Shown here in pieces: positions 43,116-52,933 of a DNA stretch of 64,000 nucleotides; the first letter of the stretch is position 1; every line of letters starts with the position of its first letter. Under the pieces are notes generated by a model. That model searched no databases. It was given only the letters and a program-made list of their open reading frames with translations, and was not told the origin of the DNA. Position numbers and translations under genes: made by a program. The DNA is from CADEDV01 sp964596345 (lineage in GTDB: Bacteria; Bacteroidota; Bacteroidia; Chitinophagales; Chitinophagaceae), in assembly GCA_964596345.1 (NCBI GenBank), contig CAZQSZ010000001.1:248001-312000 (forward strand), written 5' to 3'.

Positions 43116-43862
43116 TTAAAATGATTTCAATTGCCCCGCCACTTCCTCTCTTCGTCTCCGGGATATTTCCACTTTGGAATGGTCAACCAGTGTAAGAATA
43201 CCTTCTCCGCTATAGTTTACCACATGAATTTTATTGATGATATGCGATTTATGGATACGGATAAAGCCATGATTGCTGAGAATTTCCTCGTATTCCTTTA
43301 ATGTTTTGGAAATGAGCAATGGTTTATGCCCGGTAAAAAAGAATTTAGTATAATTACTTTCCCCTTCCAGCCGTATGATCTCTTCCGGGTTGTAAAAAAA
43401 GGTTCCTTGTGCGGTAGGCAAGGCCAGTTTAAACCCTTTCCGGTCCTTTACATGAATATTATGAAGGAAGTTGTTGTACAGCGATTTGTTGTTTACTGCA
43501 GAAGATAATTTACTTGTATATCGTTTAATGGCTGCCTGCAGTTCATCTCCGTCAATTGGCTTCATCAGGTAGTCTAATGCACTGAAACGAATAGCTTCAA
43601 TGGCATATTGATCATGGGCTGTAGTGAAAATGATATTGAAATTAATTTCAGGCAACTGCTTCAATAAGCCAAAGCCCGTCATCAGAGGCATTTGTATATC
43701 TAAAAATAACAGGTCTGGGTGCCAGGTTTTTAATAACCGTAAACCATCATGCGGATCATTAGTGCTTTTTAATTCACTGATCTCCGGTACATAATGCGAT
43801 AATAGCAGGGAGAGTGTCTTTACTGCCGAAGGCTCATCATCTATGATCAAAGCTTTTATCAT
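43116..43862 (-). CDS. LytTR-type response regulator
   Basis: A 248-residue cytoplasmic regulator. The receiver domain (1-115) has DDEPSA acids at 8-9, phosphoacceptor Asp55 in LLFLDIQMPLM and a Lys in ALDYLMKPID. The LytTR DNA-binding domain is at about 145-245 (EEIIRLEGESNYTKFFF, FIRIHKSHIINKIHVV, VEISRRRRE). It is directly downstream of the giant sensor kinase (10 bases), a standard cognate pair. Confidence 0.95.
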   Translation of the reverse strand: MIKALIIDDEPSAVKTLSLLLSHYVPEISELKSTNDPHDGLRLLKTWHPDLLFLDIQMPLMTGFGLLKQLPEINFNIIFTTAHDQYAIEAIRFSALDYLMKPIDGDELQAAIKRYTSKLSSAVNNKSLYNNFLHNIHVKDRKGFKLALPTAQGTFFYNPEEIIRLEGESNYTKFFFTGHKPLLISKTLKEYEEILSNHGFIRIHKSHIINKIHVVNYSGEGILTLVDHSKVEISRRRREEVAGQLKSF

Positions 43863-43872
43863 GTTATAAGGT

Positions 43873-46800
43873 TTACCCGGTATAAATATGCAACTTTACT
43901 TCTGTACCTGCGGGTACATTATTGTCAAACATATCTTGTATAGTAACTTCAAAAGTATGACCATACTGTTGCTGCAATATATTCAGCCTGTCATACACTA
44001 AGGAAAGCCCTTTTGATTTGTGTTGGGTATGACTGTTTTGTTTCAGGCGGGAGGCTGCTTCCCGGCCTATCCCGTTATCAGTTACGGTGCATACCAACAA
44101 ATCATCGCTGCTGAGTGTAAAATAAATATGTACCAGGCGTTCACCTTGCTTGGTCATCAGGCCGTGCCAGATCGCATTTTCTACAAAGGGCTGCACAATC
44201 ATCGGGGGTATTTTTATCTCATCATCGTCAATTGCTTCATCCACTTTTATTACGTAGTTGAAATTTCCATCAAAACGGAGTTGTTCCAGTTCCAGGTACA
44301 GGTGAAGCACTTCCAACTCTTTTTCCAGTGAAATGAAATCCTGGTCGCTGTGATTAAGTACTTCCCGTTGCAGTTTTGAAAATTTGGATAAATAGCGGTT
44401 CGCTTCAGTAATATTTCCCTGTAGAATATATTGCTGCACACTGTTCAGGGCATTGAAAATGAAATGCGGGTTCATTTGAGCCCGTAATGTGGTTAGCTGT
44501 GAAGTGGCGAGATCTTTATTCAGCTTCAGTACCTCCATCTCTTTTTCCCGGGTTTGCTGCTGGGCTTCTATCCTGTCAAGTTTATCTGCCAGCATAGAGG
44601 CAATAGTGGTTAAAATTTGCAAATGACGGTCGGTATAGAAATTCTTTTCAGAATGTTCTGTATTGATGGCGCCTATCGCTTCATCATTATGAATAATCGG
44701 AACACAGAGTTCACTTAACCTTACTTTACCATCGGCTGAATAGTACCTCTTATCCAGCGTGGTATCATTGGCAAGGATATAGTGCCTGTTTTCCACGGCC
44801 GATCCTACAATTCCCTTTCCTTTCGGCACATGATAGTTGTCTTTATCCATATCACTTTGCATGGAGCCTTTAATCCCGTAGCCTGCTTTTTGAAGCAATA
44901 TTGTTTTGTCTTCATTCCACAGGTATATCATACAGTCTTCAAACCCGAGTTTACCTATGAGGTTTTTCGCCACATCCCATAGCAGTTCATCCATGGTCTC
45001 CTGCTGGTGAATGGTAGCACTGAAATAATTGGTAACCTGGGCAATTTCTAATTTATATAAATAACTGTCGGCTTCAATTTTTTGCATTTCTGTTTTACGT
45101 CCCTCCCTCTCTTTAATGAAGCGTATCCTTCGCCGGAATAAAAAAACTATTCCCAAACATACCAATAAGGCGGAAGCTATCTTAAACCATAGTGTTTGCC
45201 AAAGGGGGGCTTTAATATAAAATGTAAATGTTGCATCTTCTTTACTGCCGCTGCCTTTTGAGCTGCTGGCTTTTACCCGGAATGTATAACTACCCGGTGC
45301 CAGATTTTCATAACTGACACTCCGTTGTGTACCTGCAGCTATCCAACCTGTGTCCACTCCTGCTAGTGTATAAAAATATTTTACCCCTTCCGGGTTAGCA
45401 TAATCAAGAGCAGTAAAATGGAAAACGAAGGAATTATTTTTATGGGAAAAATTACTGGTGATGGCCGAATCAATATTCACCCAATCACCGTTTTTCATCT
45501 TCACACCGGTAATATAAACTACCGGAGGGATTGTTGAAAAAGGCAATGCTGAAGGATGAAATGAAGTAATGCCACTTGTTGTAGCCACCCAGATGCGGTG
45601 CTCATTATCCTGGTATATCCTGATGTAGCCATACCCGGGTTCAGTAAAACCGTCTTTTTTATCAAAATTGATAATGCGGGCAGGTTGATTATTGTTTTGC
45701 TTAATAAGGCTTATTCCTTTTGAACTGCCGGCCCATATACTATTTTCATTATCAACAATCAATGTTTGATAGTTTGATGTGGAAAGGCCATCAGTCTCAG
45801 TAAATTTTTGCAGCAACTCCGGTTCATTATTACTGTTGAAGCGGCATTTTAAAATACCTTCAGTACTGGTCGCCATCCATACAATTCCATTTTTATCGGT
45901 AATGATATAATTAACGGGCAGTAACCTGTTGCTAAGTTTAAAGGAATGTAAAGAATCGTTTCTCAAATAAACAAGGCCTTCCTGCCCGGCTATCCAGATC
46001 GTTCCGTCCGGGGCTTCTATGCCGGAATAAAAATTAGCATGCCAGGAGATCCTGGGCTCATAAATAAATTTTGTAAATGAGATCGTATTGTTTCTACCAA
46101 TACTTATCTCTGACATTCCGGCATCGCCGATCGCATAAAGCCGGCCTGATTTTGTTGGCAGGAATGAATACACTGAGTTATCATGCAGGCCATCCTGCTT
46201 TGTAAAAACCTGCACTTTATTATTCCTTACCAAGGCCAGGCCCTGGTAGCCGGTGCCAGCCCATAGCCAACCTCTTTCATCTTCATACAATGCTTTTATT
46301 TCTGCTTTGGGGACTATATTTTTTTTATATACAGAAAAGCCAGTTTCATTTTTTTCAAAAACTGTTCCCCGGTTGTTTCCTGCCAGTAGTTTGCCATTCT
46401 TTAATTGAAGAAAGGAGTAAAAATCTTTGTGGTCAGTGATAGCAGTTAAGTCAAAGGAATTAAAAAAAGAGGGCTTGATCTTTATAAGCCCATCATAAGA
46501 GGCTACCCAAAAAAAATCATCTTCTTTCAAAAAGGCAGTTGGGATGATAATATCTTTTTCCAGCGTATTGATATGTTGTGATGCAATGCCCTGGCCCGGG
46601 TGAAAATAATAAAGCCCGGAAGTGCCTAAATACCAAAAGCCGGGTTTATCTTTTACTGCTATGGAGGGTACAATTTTCTTAACTGGTAGCCGGGTGGCTT
46701 TACCGTTTTCCAGCATATTCATTTCTGTGGTTTCAGCATCATAGTACAGTTTTGTTTTACTTACCGGGAAAAGAGAAAGGATGTGATTATTCCTAACCGT

Positions 46801-47457
46801 ATCAATGTGCACCAGTTCCAATTTGTTTTCGGATAACCGGAACAAGGTGGAAAACTGTGCCATATACATAGTGCCATCAGGTGCGTTGGCAATACGCATG
46901 ACCATACTCCCATATTTGTTTTTGAAATCAGCATCCCATTGTGGAAGCAGATGATCCTGTAGTATGATCTTTTTTTTGCCTGTAAAATCAATATCAGGGA
47001 TGCGAATTTTTATTGGACCTGTTTCAGTAGCAAGCCAAAGGAGGCCTCCGGGAGCAGGCAAAATATCATTGACCGATTGTGGTGCTGCCGCAGCTGCATT
47101 TATTTTTATGATTCTGTTATCCTGGTAACAAAATAACCCGGCACCAGTACCAATCCACAGCCGGTTTTGACTATCCGCTTTTATTTTTTTTACAAAACCG
47201 ATCAGTTCATTATCTGCTGTATAGAAGTAATTGTGAAATGTGTAACCATCATACCGGCTGAGCCCGGCGGCTGTGCCGATCCATAGAAACCCTTTTTCAT
47301 CTTTTGCCAGTGCGGTGATTTCGGAAGAAGGCAAACCATGAGAACTGTTGTAAAATTCGAAGGTATAGGATGCCGGTTGCTGCGACAATAGTCCGGCACT
47401 GCTCAAGATGAAAACTAAAAGCAGGTATACATTATATTGAAACCAGGACTTTTTCAA
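43873..47457 (-). CDS. LytS-type sensor kinase with two-component-regulator propeller and GAF domain, TTG start
   Basis: A 1194-residue sensor. Signal (1-25), then two-component propeller repeats over about 30-640 (FLWIGTAAGLSRYDG, LWIGTGAGLFCY, WVATTSGITSFHP). A Y_Y_Y domain follows (about 650-760; LDYANPEGVKYFYTLAGVDT), one membrane segment near 765-785 and a GAF domain (about 820-960; YHVPKGKGIVGSAVENRHY). The histidine kinase has AQMNPHFIFNALNSVQ (His998), IPPMIVQPFVENAIWHGL and TDNGIG. No ATG is near the signal peptide; TTG is the only start. It pairs with the LytTR gene. Polysaccharide or envelope cues are the usual ligands, not shown here. Confidence 0.92.
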   Translation of the reverse strand: MKKSWFQYNVYLLLVFILSSAGLLSQQPASYTFEFYNSSHGLPSSEITALAKDEKGFLWIGTAAGLSRYDGYTFHNYFYTADNELIGFVKKIKADSQNRLWIGTGAGLFCYQDNRIIKINAAAAAPQSVNDILPAPGGLLWLATETGPIKIRIPDIDFTGKKKIILQDHLLPQWDADFKNKYGSMVMRIANAPDGTMYMAQFSTLFRLSENKLELVHIDTVRNNHILSLFPVSKTKLYYDAETTEMNMLENGKATRLPVKKIVPSIAVKDKPGFWYLGTSGLYYFHPGQGIASQHINTLEKDIIIPTAFLKEDDFFWVASYDGLIKIKPSFFNSFDLTAITDHKDFYSFLQLKNGKLLAGNNRGTVFEKNETGFSVYKKNIVPKAEIKALYEDERGWLWAGTGYQGLALVRNNKVQVFTKQDGLHDNSVYSFLPTKSGRLYAIGDAGMSEISIGRNNTISFTKFIYEPRISWHANFYSGIEAPDGTIWIAGQEGLVYLRNDSLHSFKLSNRLLPVNYIITDKNGIVWMATSTEGILKCRFNSNNEPELLQKFTETDGLSTSNYQTLIVDNENSIWAGSSKGISLIKQNNNQPARIINFDKKDGFTEPGYGYIRIYQDNEHRIWVATTSGITSFHPSALPFSTIPPVVYITGVKMKNGDWVNIDSAITSNFSHKNNSFVFHFTALDYANPEGVKYFYTLAGVDTGWIAAGTQRSVSYENLAPGSYTFRVKASSSKGSGSKEDATFTFYIKAPLWQTLWFKIASALLVCLGIVFLFRRRIRFIKEREGRKTEMQKIEADSYLYKLEIAQVTNYFSATIHQQETMDELLWDVAKNLIGKLGFEDCMIYLWNEDKTILLQKAGYGIKGSMQSDMDKDNYHVPKGKGIVGSAVENRHYILANDTTLDKRYYSADGKVRLSELCVPIIHNDEAIGAINTEHSEKNFYTDRHLQILTTIASMLADKLDRIEAQQQTREKEMEVLKLNKDLATSQLTTLRAQMNPHFIFNALNSVQQYILQGNITEANRYLSKFSKLQREVLNHSDQDFISLEKELEVLHLYLELEQLRFDGNFNYVIKVDEAIDDDEIKIPPMIVQPFVENAIWHGLMTKQGERLVHIYFTLSSDDLLVCTVTDNGIGREAASRLKQNSHTQHKSKGLSLVYDRLNILQQQYGHTFEVTIQDMFDNNVPAGTEVKLHIYTG

Positions 47458-47504
47458 AGTACTAAAGTAATACTCCTTACCACAATCCCATACAGGTGAT
47501 ATAA

Positions 47505-49079
47505 TTATTTGTTCTCCTTTAGTTGATCCATTTCCTTTCTCAGTTGCAGCATCATTTTTTTCAACTCTTCGTTCTCTTTTTCCAGTTGCTCAATCTTTTG
47601 TGTACGTTTCTCCAAAGCCTGTATGGCAATTAAATTGACCCCATCAAAATCCGCAGAGTTGATAGTAGTGTCGTTACCGATCGTTCCAAACTTATCTTTT
47701 CCAAAAGCTGCATAAAAATCCTGCGCCATGGGACCGTAGTGGCGTTGCTTCAAAGGGTTTTGAGAGAGATAATTCCAACTGCCGATTTTCATGGCGGCAA
47801 TTTTCTTTAAAAAATCTTCTCCGTCTGATTGATGGAATTTCTCTTTCAACCGGTAATCACTGGCGGTAACCCAGGCATTGCCGCCAGCTGGCAATTGACA
47901 ACTTTCGGCATTTATAGCGGCAGCACTGGTGAAGAAGCGGTAGCCGCCATCAAATCTTGCACGGAATGAGTTAGCCGTTGCAATATTTAAAACGGTGTTG
48001 GTGGAATTATCTCCAATTATTAAAGCCCCATCAAAATTGTTGGTAGAAACGTAGTTGCCCATAGCTGTGGAATTGTCTCCACTTGCTATTGTGGAAGTTC
48101 CCATTGCAGTAGTGCTATTTCCGCTGGCCGTGGTAAAATTTCCTATAGCAGTAGCACTATTTCCACTGGCCGTGGTATAGGAACCCAAAGCAACAGAAGC
48201 ATTTCCCTGCGCCCTGACTGCTGTTCCTATTGCAATGGAGTAGCTGCCACTTGCGGTTGTTTTAATCCCGCTCTGTGGATTTGTACTTCCAATAGCAGTA
48301 GATTCTCCACCGCTGGCAGTTGCATAATTACCTATTGCAAAAGCTCCAAATCCACTGGCAATAGCCCTTAGCCCTATTGCGGTTGCATAATCGGTTGCTT
48401 CAGGTCGATAGCCCAATGCTACAGAATATGCCCCTCTCGGTGCATTAGTCATAACGCCACTCCGGAAAACACTATTTTTTGTATCAAAAAACAAGATGTT
48501 GCCTGCAAAGCCGCTCACCTCAGTTTGTGTTGAAGTAGTATTGTATAATTTACGAAACAGCAAAGAAAAACCCGCTCCAATATTGGCATCGGCATTGCTT
48601 TTAAAAATAATATACAGGGTATTTGAATTAAAAACCCATTTACCGGTATTGATATAACCATTGCCCACCGCCATTAAGATTTCTCCTGTTAAATGCTCTT
48701 TTATTATCAACGAGTCTCCTGTAGCCAAATCCATTGTTTCCACTGTAAGTTCTATACCTACGAGGGATGACGAATTATTAATGCTTGCATTAGCAGTCAT
48801 GTTGGCCAGGTAACCTCCTGCAAATCCCCCTGGGTCGTATATTCTTCCGGTAGAATCTGAATGTCCGAATGAGATAGTGCTGGCATTTACCATCGTTTTT
48901 ATTTGTCCTGCTGTAGGCGCCGTGCTGGTGGCTGTATTGGGTTCAGTTACTAACAAACTGCCCTGCACCTGTAGTTTATTTTGCGGTTCTGTGGTGCCAA
49001 TACCTACGTTTTGGGCATTGCTTATTGTATGCAGCAGCAGTAACGCTATTGTAGATACTAAAAGACTTTTAACAAACAT
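47505..49079 (-). CDS. tail-fibre/adhesin-like protein with YadA-type head repeats and S74 chaperone domain
   Basis: A 524-residue exported protein. The signal (1-22, ending SNAQ) is followed by a conserved NVGIGTTEPQNKLQVQGSL. At about 235-345 are repeats of the collagen-head type (ASGNSATAIGN, TTASGNSTTAMG, TIASGDNSTAMG), typical of trimeric adhesin heads. At about 400 starts the intramolecular chaperone (S74) domain with WVTASDYRLKEK and YGPMAQDFYAAFG; a Glu/Lys coiled coil closes the protein. It should trimerise and possibly cleave itself, then sit outside. It lies 47 bases upstream of the sensor start codon on the same strand. Confidence 0.85.
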   Translation of the reverse strand: MFVKSLLVSTIALLLLHTISNAQNVGIGTTEPQNKLQVQGSLLVTEPNTATSTAPTAGQIKTMVNASTISFGHSDSTGRIYDPGGFAGGYLANMTANASINNSSSLVGIELTVETMDLATGDSLIIKEHLTGEILMAVGNGYINTGKWVFNSNTLYIIFKSNADANIGAGFSLLFRKLYNTTSTQTEVSGFAGNILFFDTKNSVFRSGVMTNAPRGAYSVALGYRPEATDYATAIGLRAIASGFGAFAIGNYATASGGESTAIGSTNPQSGIKTTASGSYSIAIGTAVRAQGNASVALGSYTTASGNSATAIGNFTTASGNSTTAMGTSTIASGDNSTAMGNYVSTNNFDGALIIGDNSTNTVLNIATANSFRARFDGGYRFFTSAAAINAESCQLPAGGNAWVTASDYRLKEKFHQSDGEDFLKKIAAMKIGSWNYLSQNPLKQRHYGPMAQDFYAAFGKDKFGTIGNDTTINSADFDGVNLIAIQALEKRTQKIEQLEKENEELKKMMLQLRKEMDQLKENK

Positions 49080-49112
49080 GGCATATATTTTTAAATAGAA
49101 AGAGCGGATGTT

Positions 49113-50213
49113 TTATTTGATAAAAATACCGGCAGCACCGCCATGTACACCCAATGGACTTAGCACAGTCACCGTGCCTTTTTCCCAGCAAACAGCTCTT
49201 CTGTGTGAACCGTCAAAATAACTGCCGGCAGCATATACATCGGTACCATTAAGGGCAATGCCCCCAACAATTTCTTCACCCGAAGGATAGGTTGCAGCTG
49301 GTGGCAGGCCGGCAAAGCCGGCAAGTGAATTTTTCCAGTAACCGGATTTTACAGCAGCATTTCCATTTTTACCCCCCACATATATATCGCTGCCATTTAC
49401 GAATAGGGAGTAACCGGCAGAATTTTCGCTACCGCTTGAAAGCGATATCATATTGCCATTTTTCCAGTACACCGCTTTAGAATAACCTGTAACATCATTT
49501 ACGGTGCCAGCCACATAAACATCTGTACCAACCACCAGTATAGCTGCCGCACTTGCATCTGTTGAGCCGTCAGTAAGTGGAACGGCCACACCATTTTTCC
49601 AATATTTGGCAACGTTTTTACTGCTGGTAACTGATTTTTCCTCACTGCCTGCTACATATATATCGCTGCCTGAAACAAAAATGCCCTGCGCATCGGCATC
49701 TTTAGTGCCATCGGTTAAATTGACTGGTGTCCCGTTCTTCCAGTATTTAGCCACATCATTACCACTGGTTGCTCTTTCTATGCCTGCGGCATATATATCG
49801 TCGCCACTAATAAAAATGGAATTGGCCGCATCAAACGGGCCACCTGTGCCCGTTACGCTTAACGTGAAAGCTACGCCATTTTTCCAATAGGTGGCAATGT
49901 TCAATACACTGGCCGCTTTATCCTGGTAGCCCGCCACGTACACATCAGTACCCGAAACAAAAATGGCCCTGGCAACAGCATCTCTTGATCCGTTGGTTAA
50001 TGTTACCGCTGTTCCATTTTTCCAGTATTTGGCTACGTTTTTTCCGCTGCTGTTTATTTCGTAACCGGCTACATATACATCGCTGATGGTTGTTGCAGGC
50101 GGGTTGGGTGTGCCTCCCCCGTTATTATCGTCAGCGTTACTTTTGCTGCACGAAGAAAAAACCGACATGGTTATACAAGCAACACCCGTTATCAACAGTT
50201 TATTTTGTTTCAT
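49113..50213 (-). CDS. lipoprotein with seven-fold repeat (beta-propeller-like)
   Basis: A 366-residue lipoprotein: signal with lipobox ending VFSSC (Cys at about 22), a low-complexity linker rich in Asp/Asn/Gly/Pro, then seven imperfect repeats of about 40-50 residues each built on (V/I)Y.AG...KYWKNGT.V.L..G..DA...IFVSG(T/S)D. Copies become more divergent toward the C-terminus. The regular seven units suggest a closed beta-propeller on the cell surface or facing the periplasm. It is 33 bases upstream of the S74 gene on the same strand. No known ligand. Confidence 0.8.
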   Translation of the reverse strand: MKQNKLLITGVACITMSVFSSCSKSNADDNNGGGTPNPPATTISDVYVAGYEINSSGKNVAKYWKNGTAVTLTNGSRDAVARAIFVSGTDVYVAGYQDKAASVLNIATYWKNGVAFTLSVTGTGGPFDAANSIFISGDDIYAAGIERATSGNDVAKYWKNGTPVNLTDGTKDADAQGIFVSGSDIYVAGSEEKSVTSSKNVAKYWKNGVAVPLTDGSTDASAAAILVVGTDVYVAGTVNDVTGYSKAVYWKNGNMISLSSGSENSAGYSLFVNGSDIYVGGKNGNAAVKSGYWKNSLAGFAGLPPAATYPSGEEIVGGIALNGTDVYAAGSYFDGSHRRAVCWEKGTVTVLSPLGVHGGAAGIFIK

Positions 50214-50364
50214 ATAAAGGAGGGTTTAACAGTTAATGATCCTGAGGACATAATTATTTTAAATGAGCAGGAGCAGGAAATCAGCTTATGGAACGGCAGT
50301 TTGCAATTAGTGAACGGCTCCAATCACTAAGCCACTTAACTTTACACAAACAAACCACAGCGGA

Positions 50365-51063
50365 ATGAATGTTGTTATCACCGGGGCTTCAAAAGGAATT
50401 GGCAGGGCCATCGCAGAAATATTTGCTGCTAACGGGCATGACCTTTTTTTATGTTCAAGGGGAGAAGTGGCCTTATATAAGACGGTAGAAGAACTGGTGA
50501 CAAAGTACCCGGAGATTACGATCAAAGCAAAACCGTTTGACCTGGGCAAAAAAGAAGAGGCGCAGGCCTTTGGTAACTGGTGTCTTTCAGCGGCTGTTCC
50601 TGATATATTGATCAATAATGCCGGGCTATTTGAGCCGGGTAGTGTCAATAATGAACCTGATGGCTTACTGGAAAGCCAGTTGAATGTGAATCTCTATAGT
50701 GCCTATCATCTTACGAGGGCCATTTTACCCGCTATGATGAAACGCAGGGCAGGGCATATCTTCAATATGTGCTCCATTGCTTCTTTGCATGCCTACAAAA
50801 ACGGCGGAGCTTACAGTATCAGTAAATATGCTATGCACGGGTTTACCAAAAACCTGCGGGAGGAAATGAAGGAATACAATATTAAAGTAACGGGTATTTT
50901 TCCGGGAGCTGTTATGAGTGATTCCTGGGGAAACTATGACAACTCTTCTAAAAGGATCATGGAGGCATCGGATATTGCTCAACTGGTTTATGCCGCCTCC
51001 CAGCTATCAGCACAGGCCTGCGTGGAAGATATTGTGATTAGACCACAACTGGGGGACCTGTAA
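50365..51063 (+). CDS. short-chain dehydrogenase/reductase
   Basis: A 232-residue cytoplasmic Rossmann enzyme. The cofactor loop is ITGASKGIGRAIAE, then NNAGLFEPGS, and the catalytic Tyr/Lys pair is in YSISKYAMHGF, with Ser in MCSIASLHAY. Classical SDR of the FabG-like or sepiapterin-like kind. Substrate unknown. It stands alone; upstream is a 150-base interval with only a poor -7 element. Confidence 0.88.
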   Translation: MNVVITGASKGIGRAIAEIFAANGHDLFLCSRGEVALYKTVEELVTKYPEITIKAKPFDLGKKEEAQAFGNWCLSAAVPDILINNAGLFEPGSVNNEPDGLLESQLNVNLYSAYHLTRAILPAMMKRRAGHIFNMCSIASLHAYKNGGAYSISKYAMHGFTKNLREEMKEYNIKVTGIFPGAVMSDSWGNYDNSSKRIMEASDIAQLVYAASQLSAQACVEDIVIRPQLGDL

Positions 51064-51163
51064 CCAGCCTGTCAGGCCAGCAGCCCATTGATAGCGGCTG
51101 CTTTCCTTTGGTACATTTTCAACAAAGCTTCACAAAGCCTGTTTTATATTAGTGGTTGATACG

Positions 51164-52933
51164 ATGAAGCAGGTACTTTTTATATCATTTCTTTTACTGG
51201 CATCAGTTTACTCTTCAGCACAGGTTGTGTTCAAAACCATTGTGCCGCAGGAAGCTGTTGTGGCGGGTGAGTCATTCCGGGTGCAATATGTTGTGGAAGG
51301 AGCAGAAAAGATACTTGCTGTTTCAGCACCCTCCTTCAAAGGATTCAGACAGGTGAACGCCCCCGAAATATATGATGGTCATACCAGCTATCAAACGAAT
51401 GCAAAGCCCTTACACAATACAACCTATACATTGGAGGCCATTCAACCGGGGCGATATGTTATTCCGGGTGCCGTGGTTACAATCAACGGGAAGACCTGGC
51501 GGAGCAATGATGCGATAGTAACTGTGATCAGTAAGGAAGAAGCAGCATACCAGCAACAACAGAACGGGCTGGCAGAAGAAAATGCCGCTTACCTGGCGCC
51601 GGGTGAAGATGCGTACAGAAAGATCAGCCAGAATCTGTTTGTAAAAGTGATGGTGAATAAAAGGTCCTGTTATACGGGGGAGCCTGTGGTCGCCACTTTC
51701 AAATTATATTCCCGCTTGCAATCTAAGTCTGATATTGTAAAGAATCCTGGCTTTTACGGGTTCACCGTGCAGGATATGATTAGCCTTTCAGATAAAGTAA
51801 TAACAGTGGAGCAGCTGAATGGGAAACTCTTTGATGTGCATACCATCCGGCAGGTACAGTTATACCCGTTGCAGGCCGGCCGGTTCACAATTGACCCGAT
51901 GGAGATCCGGAACAGCGTGGAGTTTTCCCGGAGTGCAATTAACAGGAAAACAGAACAACAGGTAACAGAAGGAATGTCCGGAAACGATGACCGTGTAAGC
52001 GGACCGGCTGCAGCCACTTTTGAAACCAATATCAGTACTGAGCCCGTAACGATCCAGGTAAAACCATCTCCGGTTCCGGCACGGCCGGTTGATTTTAACG
52101 GGGCAACCGGAAAATTCAGTATCAGCGCATCCGTTGAAAAGGTTAAGCTGGCCAAAAATGAAGAAGGATATCTTGTGATTACTATAAAGGGAAAAGGGAA
52201 CTTCCCCCAGTTATCTGCTCCTGTTGTTGAATGGCCGGCAGGTATTGAAGGATTTGAACCGGCTGTTTCGGAGTCAACCGATAAGAGTACAGTTCCTTTA
52301 GAAGGGACTAAAACATTCCGGTATTCCTTTGTTTCCTCAAAACCCGGTAACTATACGCTGCCGGCCATAAAATTTTCTTTTTTTGATCCTGATACGAACC
52401 GGTACAAGACAATAGCTGCAAGGCCTGCCTCTTTATTAATAGGTTCGGAAGAAAAAGCGAAGACGATACCCGTTGCAGAAAAAAAAGAATCAATCGCAGC
52501 GATTAATCAACGGGTCAGCCTGGTAGCGGCAGGGATCGTTGTTGCGTTCTTATTGTTTATATTGATTTACTGGGTCATTCAAAAGAAACCTCAAAAGATC
52601 GTTTTGGAAGAAAAACCAGGTGTTGTGTACCCAACCGTTGATGAAGTATTGCAACCGGCTTACCTGCTGATCCCTGCAGCAGATAAAGATTTTTATGCAG
52701 CAGTGCAGCAGGCCATCTGGAAATATATCTCACCGCGGCTCCACCTGCGTGGAAGTGAAATGAATAAAAAGGCCCTGTCACAAAGGATGGTTGAAAAGAG
52801 CTATACTCCGGCGGTGCTGTTACAGTTGCTGGAACATTGTGAGGCTGGCATGTTTACCAATGCAGCATTGGATGAAAACAAGGAAGTTTTACTGGAAAAG
52901 GTGAAAACTGTATTGGGAGAAATCAGGGATTGA
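51164..52933 (+). CDS. batD: BatD family protein
   Basis: A 589-residue protein. The signal peptide (MKQVLFISFLLLASVYSSAQ) is followed by repeated Ig-like beta domains: VFKTIVPQEAVVAGESFRVQ, PLHNTTYTLEAIQPGRYVIP, VNKRSCYTGEPVVATFKLYS, and a second SISASVEKVKLAKNEEGYLV unit. A membrane segment at about residue 450-470 (LVAAGIVVAFLLFILIYW) leads to a C-terminal cytoplasmic domain. BatD belongs to the Bat aerotolerance-type operon with MoxR AAA and vWA proteins. Here the partners are absent from the window, so it is an orphan, a point noted below. The GTG four codons earlier is an unlikely start. Confidence 0.85.
   Translation: MKQVLFISFLLLASVYSSAQVVFKTIVPQEAVVAGESFRVQYVVEGAEKILAVSAPSFKGFRQVNAPEIYDGHTSYQTNAKPLHNTTYTLEAIQPGRYVIPGAVVTINGKTWRSNDAIVTVISKEEAAYQQQQNGLAEENAAYLAPGEDAYRKISQNLFVKVMVNKRSCYTGEPVVATFKLYSRLQSKSDIVKNPGFYGFTVQDMISLSDKVITVEQLNGKLFDVHTIRQVQLYPLQAGRFTIDPMEIRNSVEFSRSAINRKTEQQVTEGMSGNDDRVSGPAAATFETNISTEPVTIQVKPSPVPARPVDFNGATGKFSISASVEKVKLAKNEEGYLVITIKGKGNFPQLSAPVVEWPAGIEGFEPAVSESTDKSTVPLEGTKTFRYSFVSSKPGNYTLPAIKFSFFDPDTNRYKTIAARPASLLIGSEEKAKTIPVAEKKESIAAINQRVSLVAAGIVVAFLLFILIYWVIQKKPQKIVLEEKPGVVYPTVDEVLQPAYLLIPAADKDFYAAVQQAIWKYISPRLHLRGSEMNKKALSQRMVEKSYTPAVLLQLLEHCEAGMFTNAALDENKEVLLEKVKTVLGEIRD

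Noticed and set aside
48060..48400. Possible DNA tandem repeat / CRISPR-like array in the fibre gene
   Set aside because: The repetition is at protein level (ASG-x-x-A head repeats) inside an open frame, with irregular spacing and no spacers.
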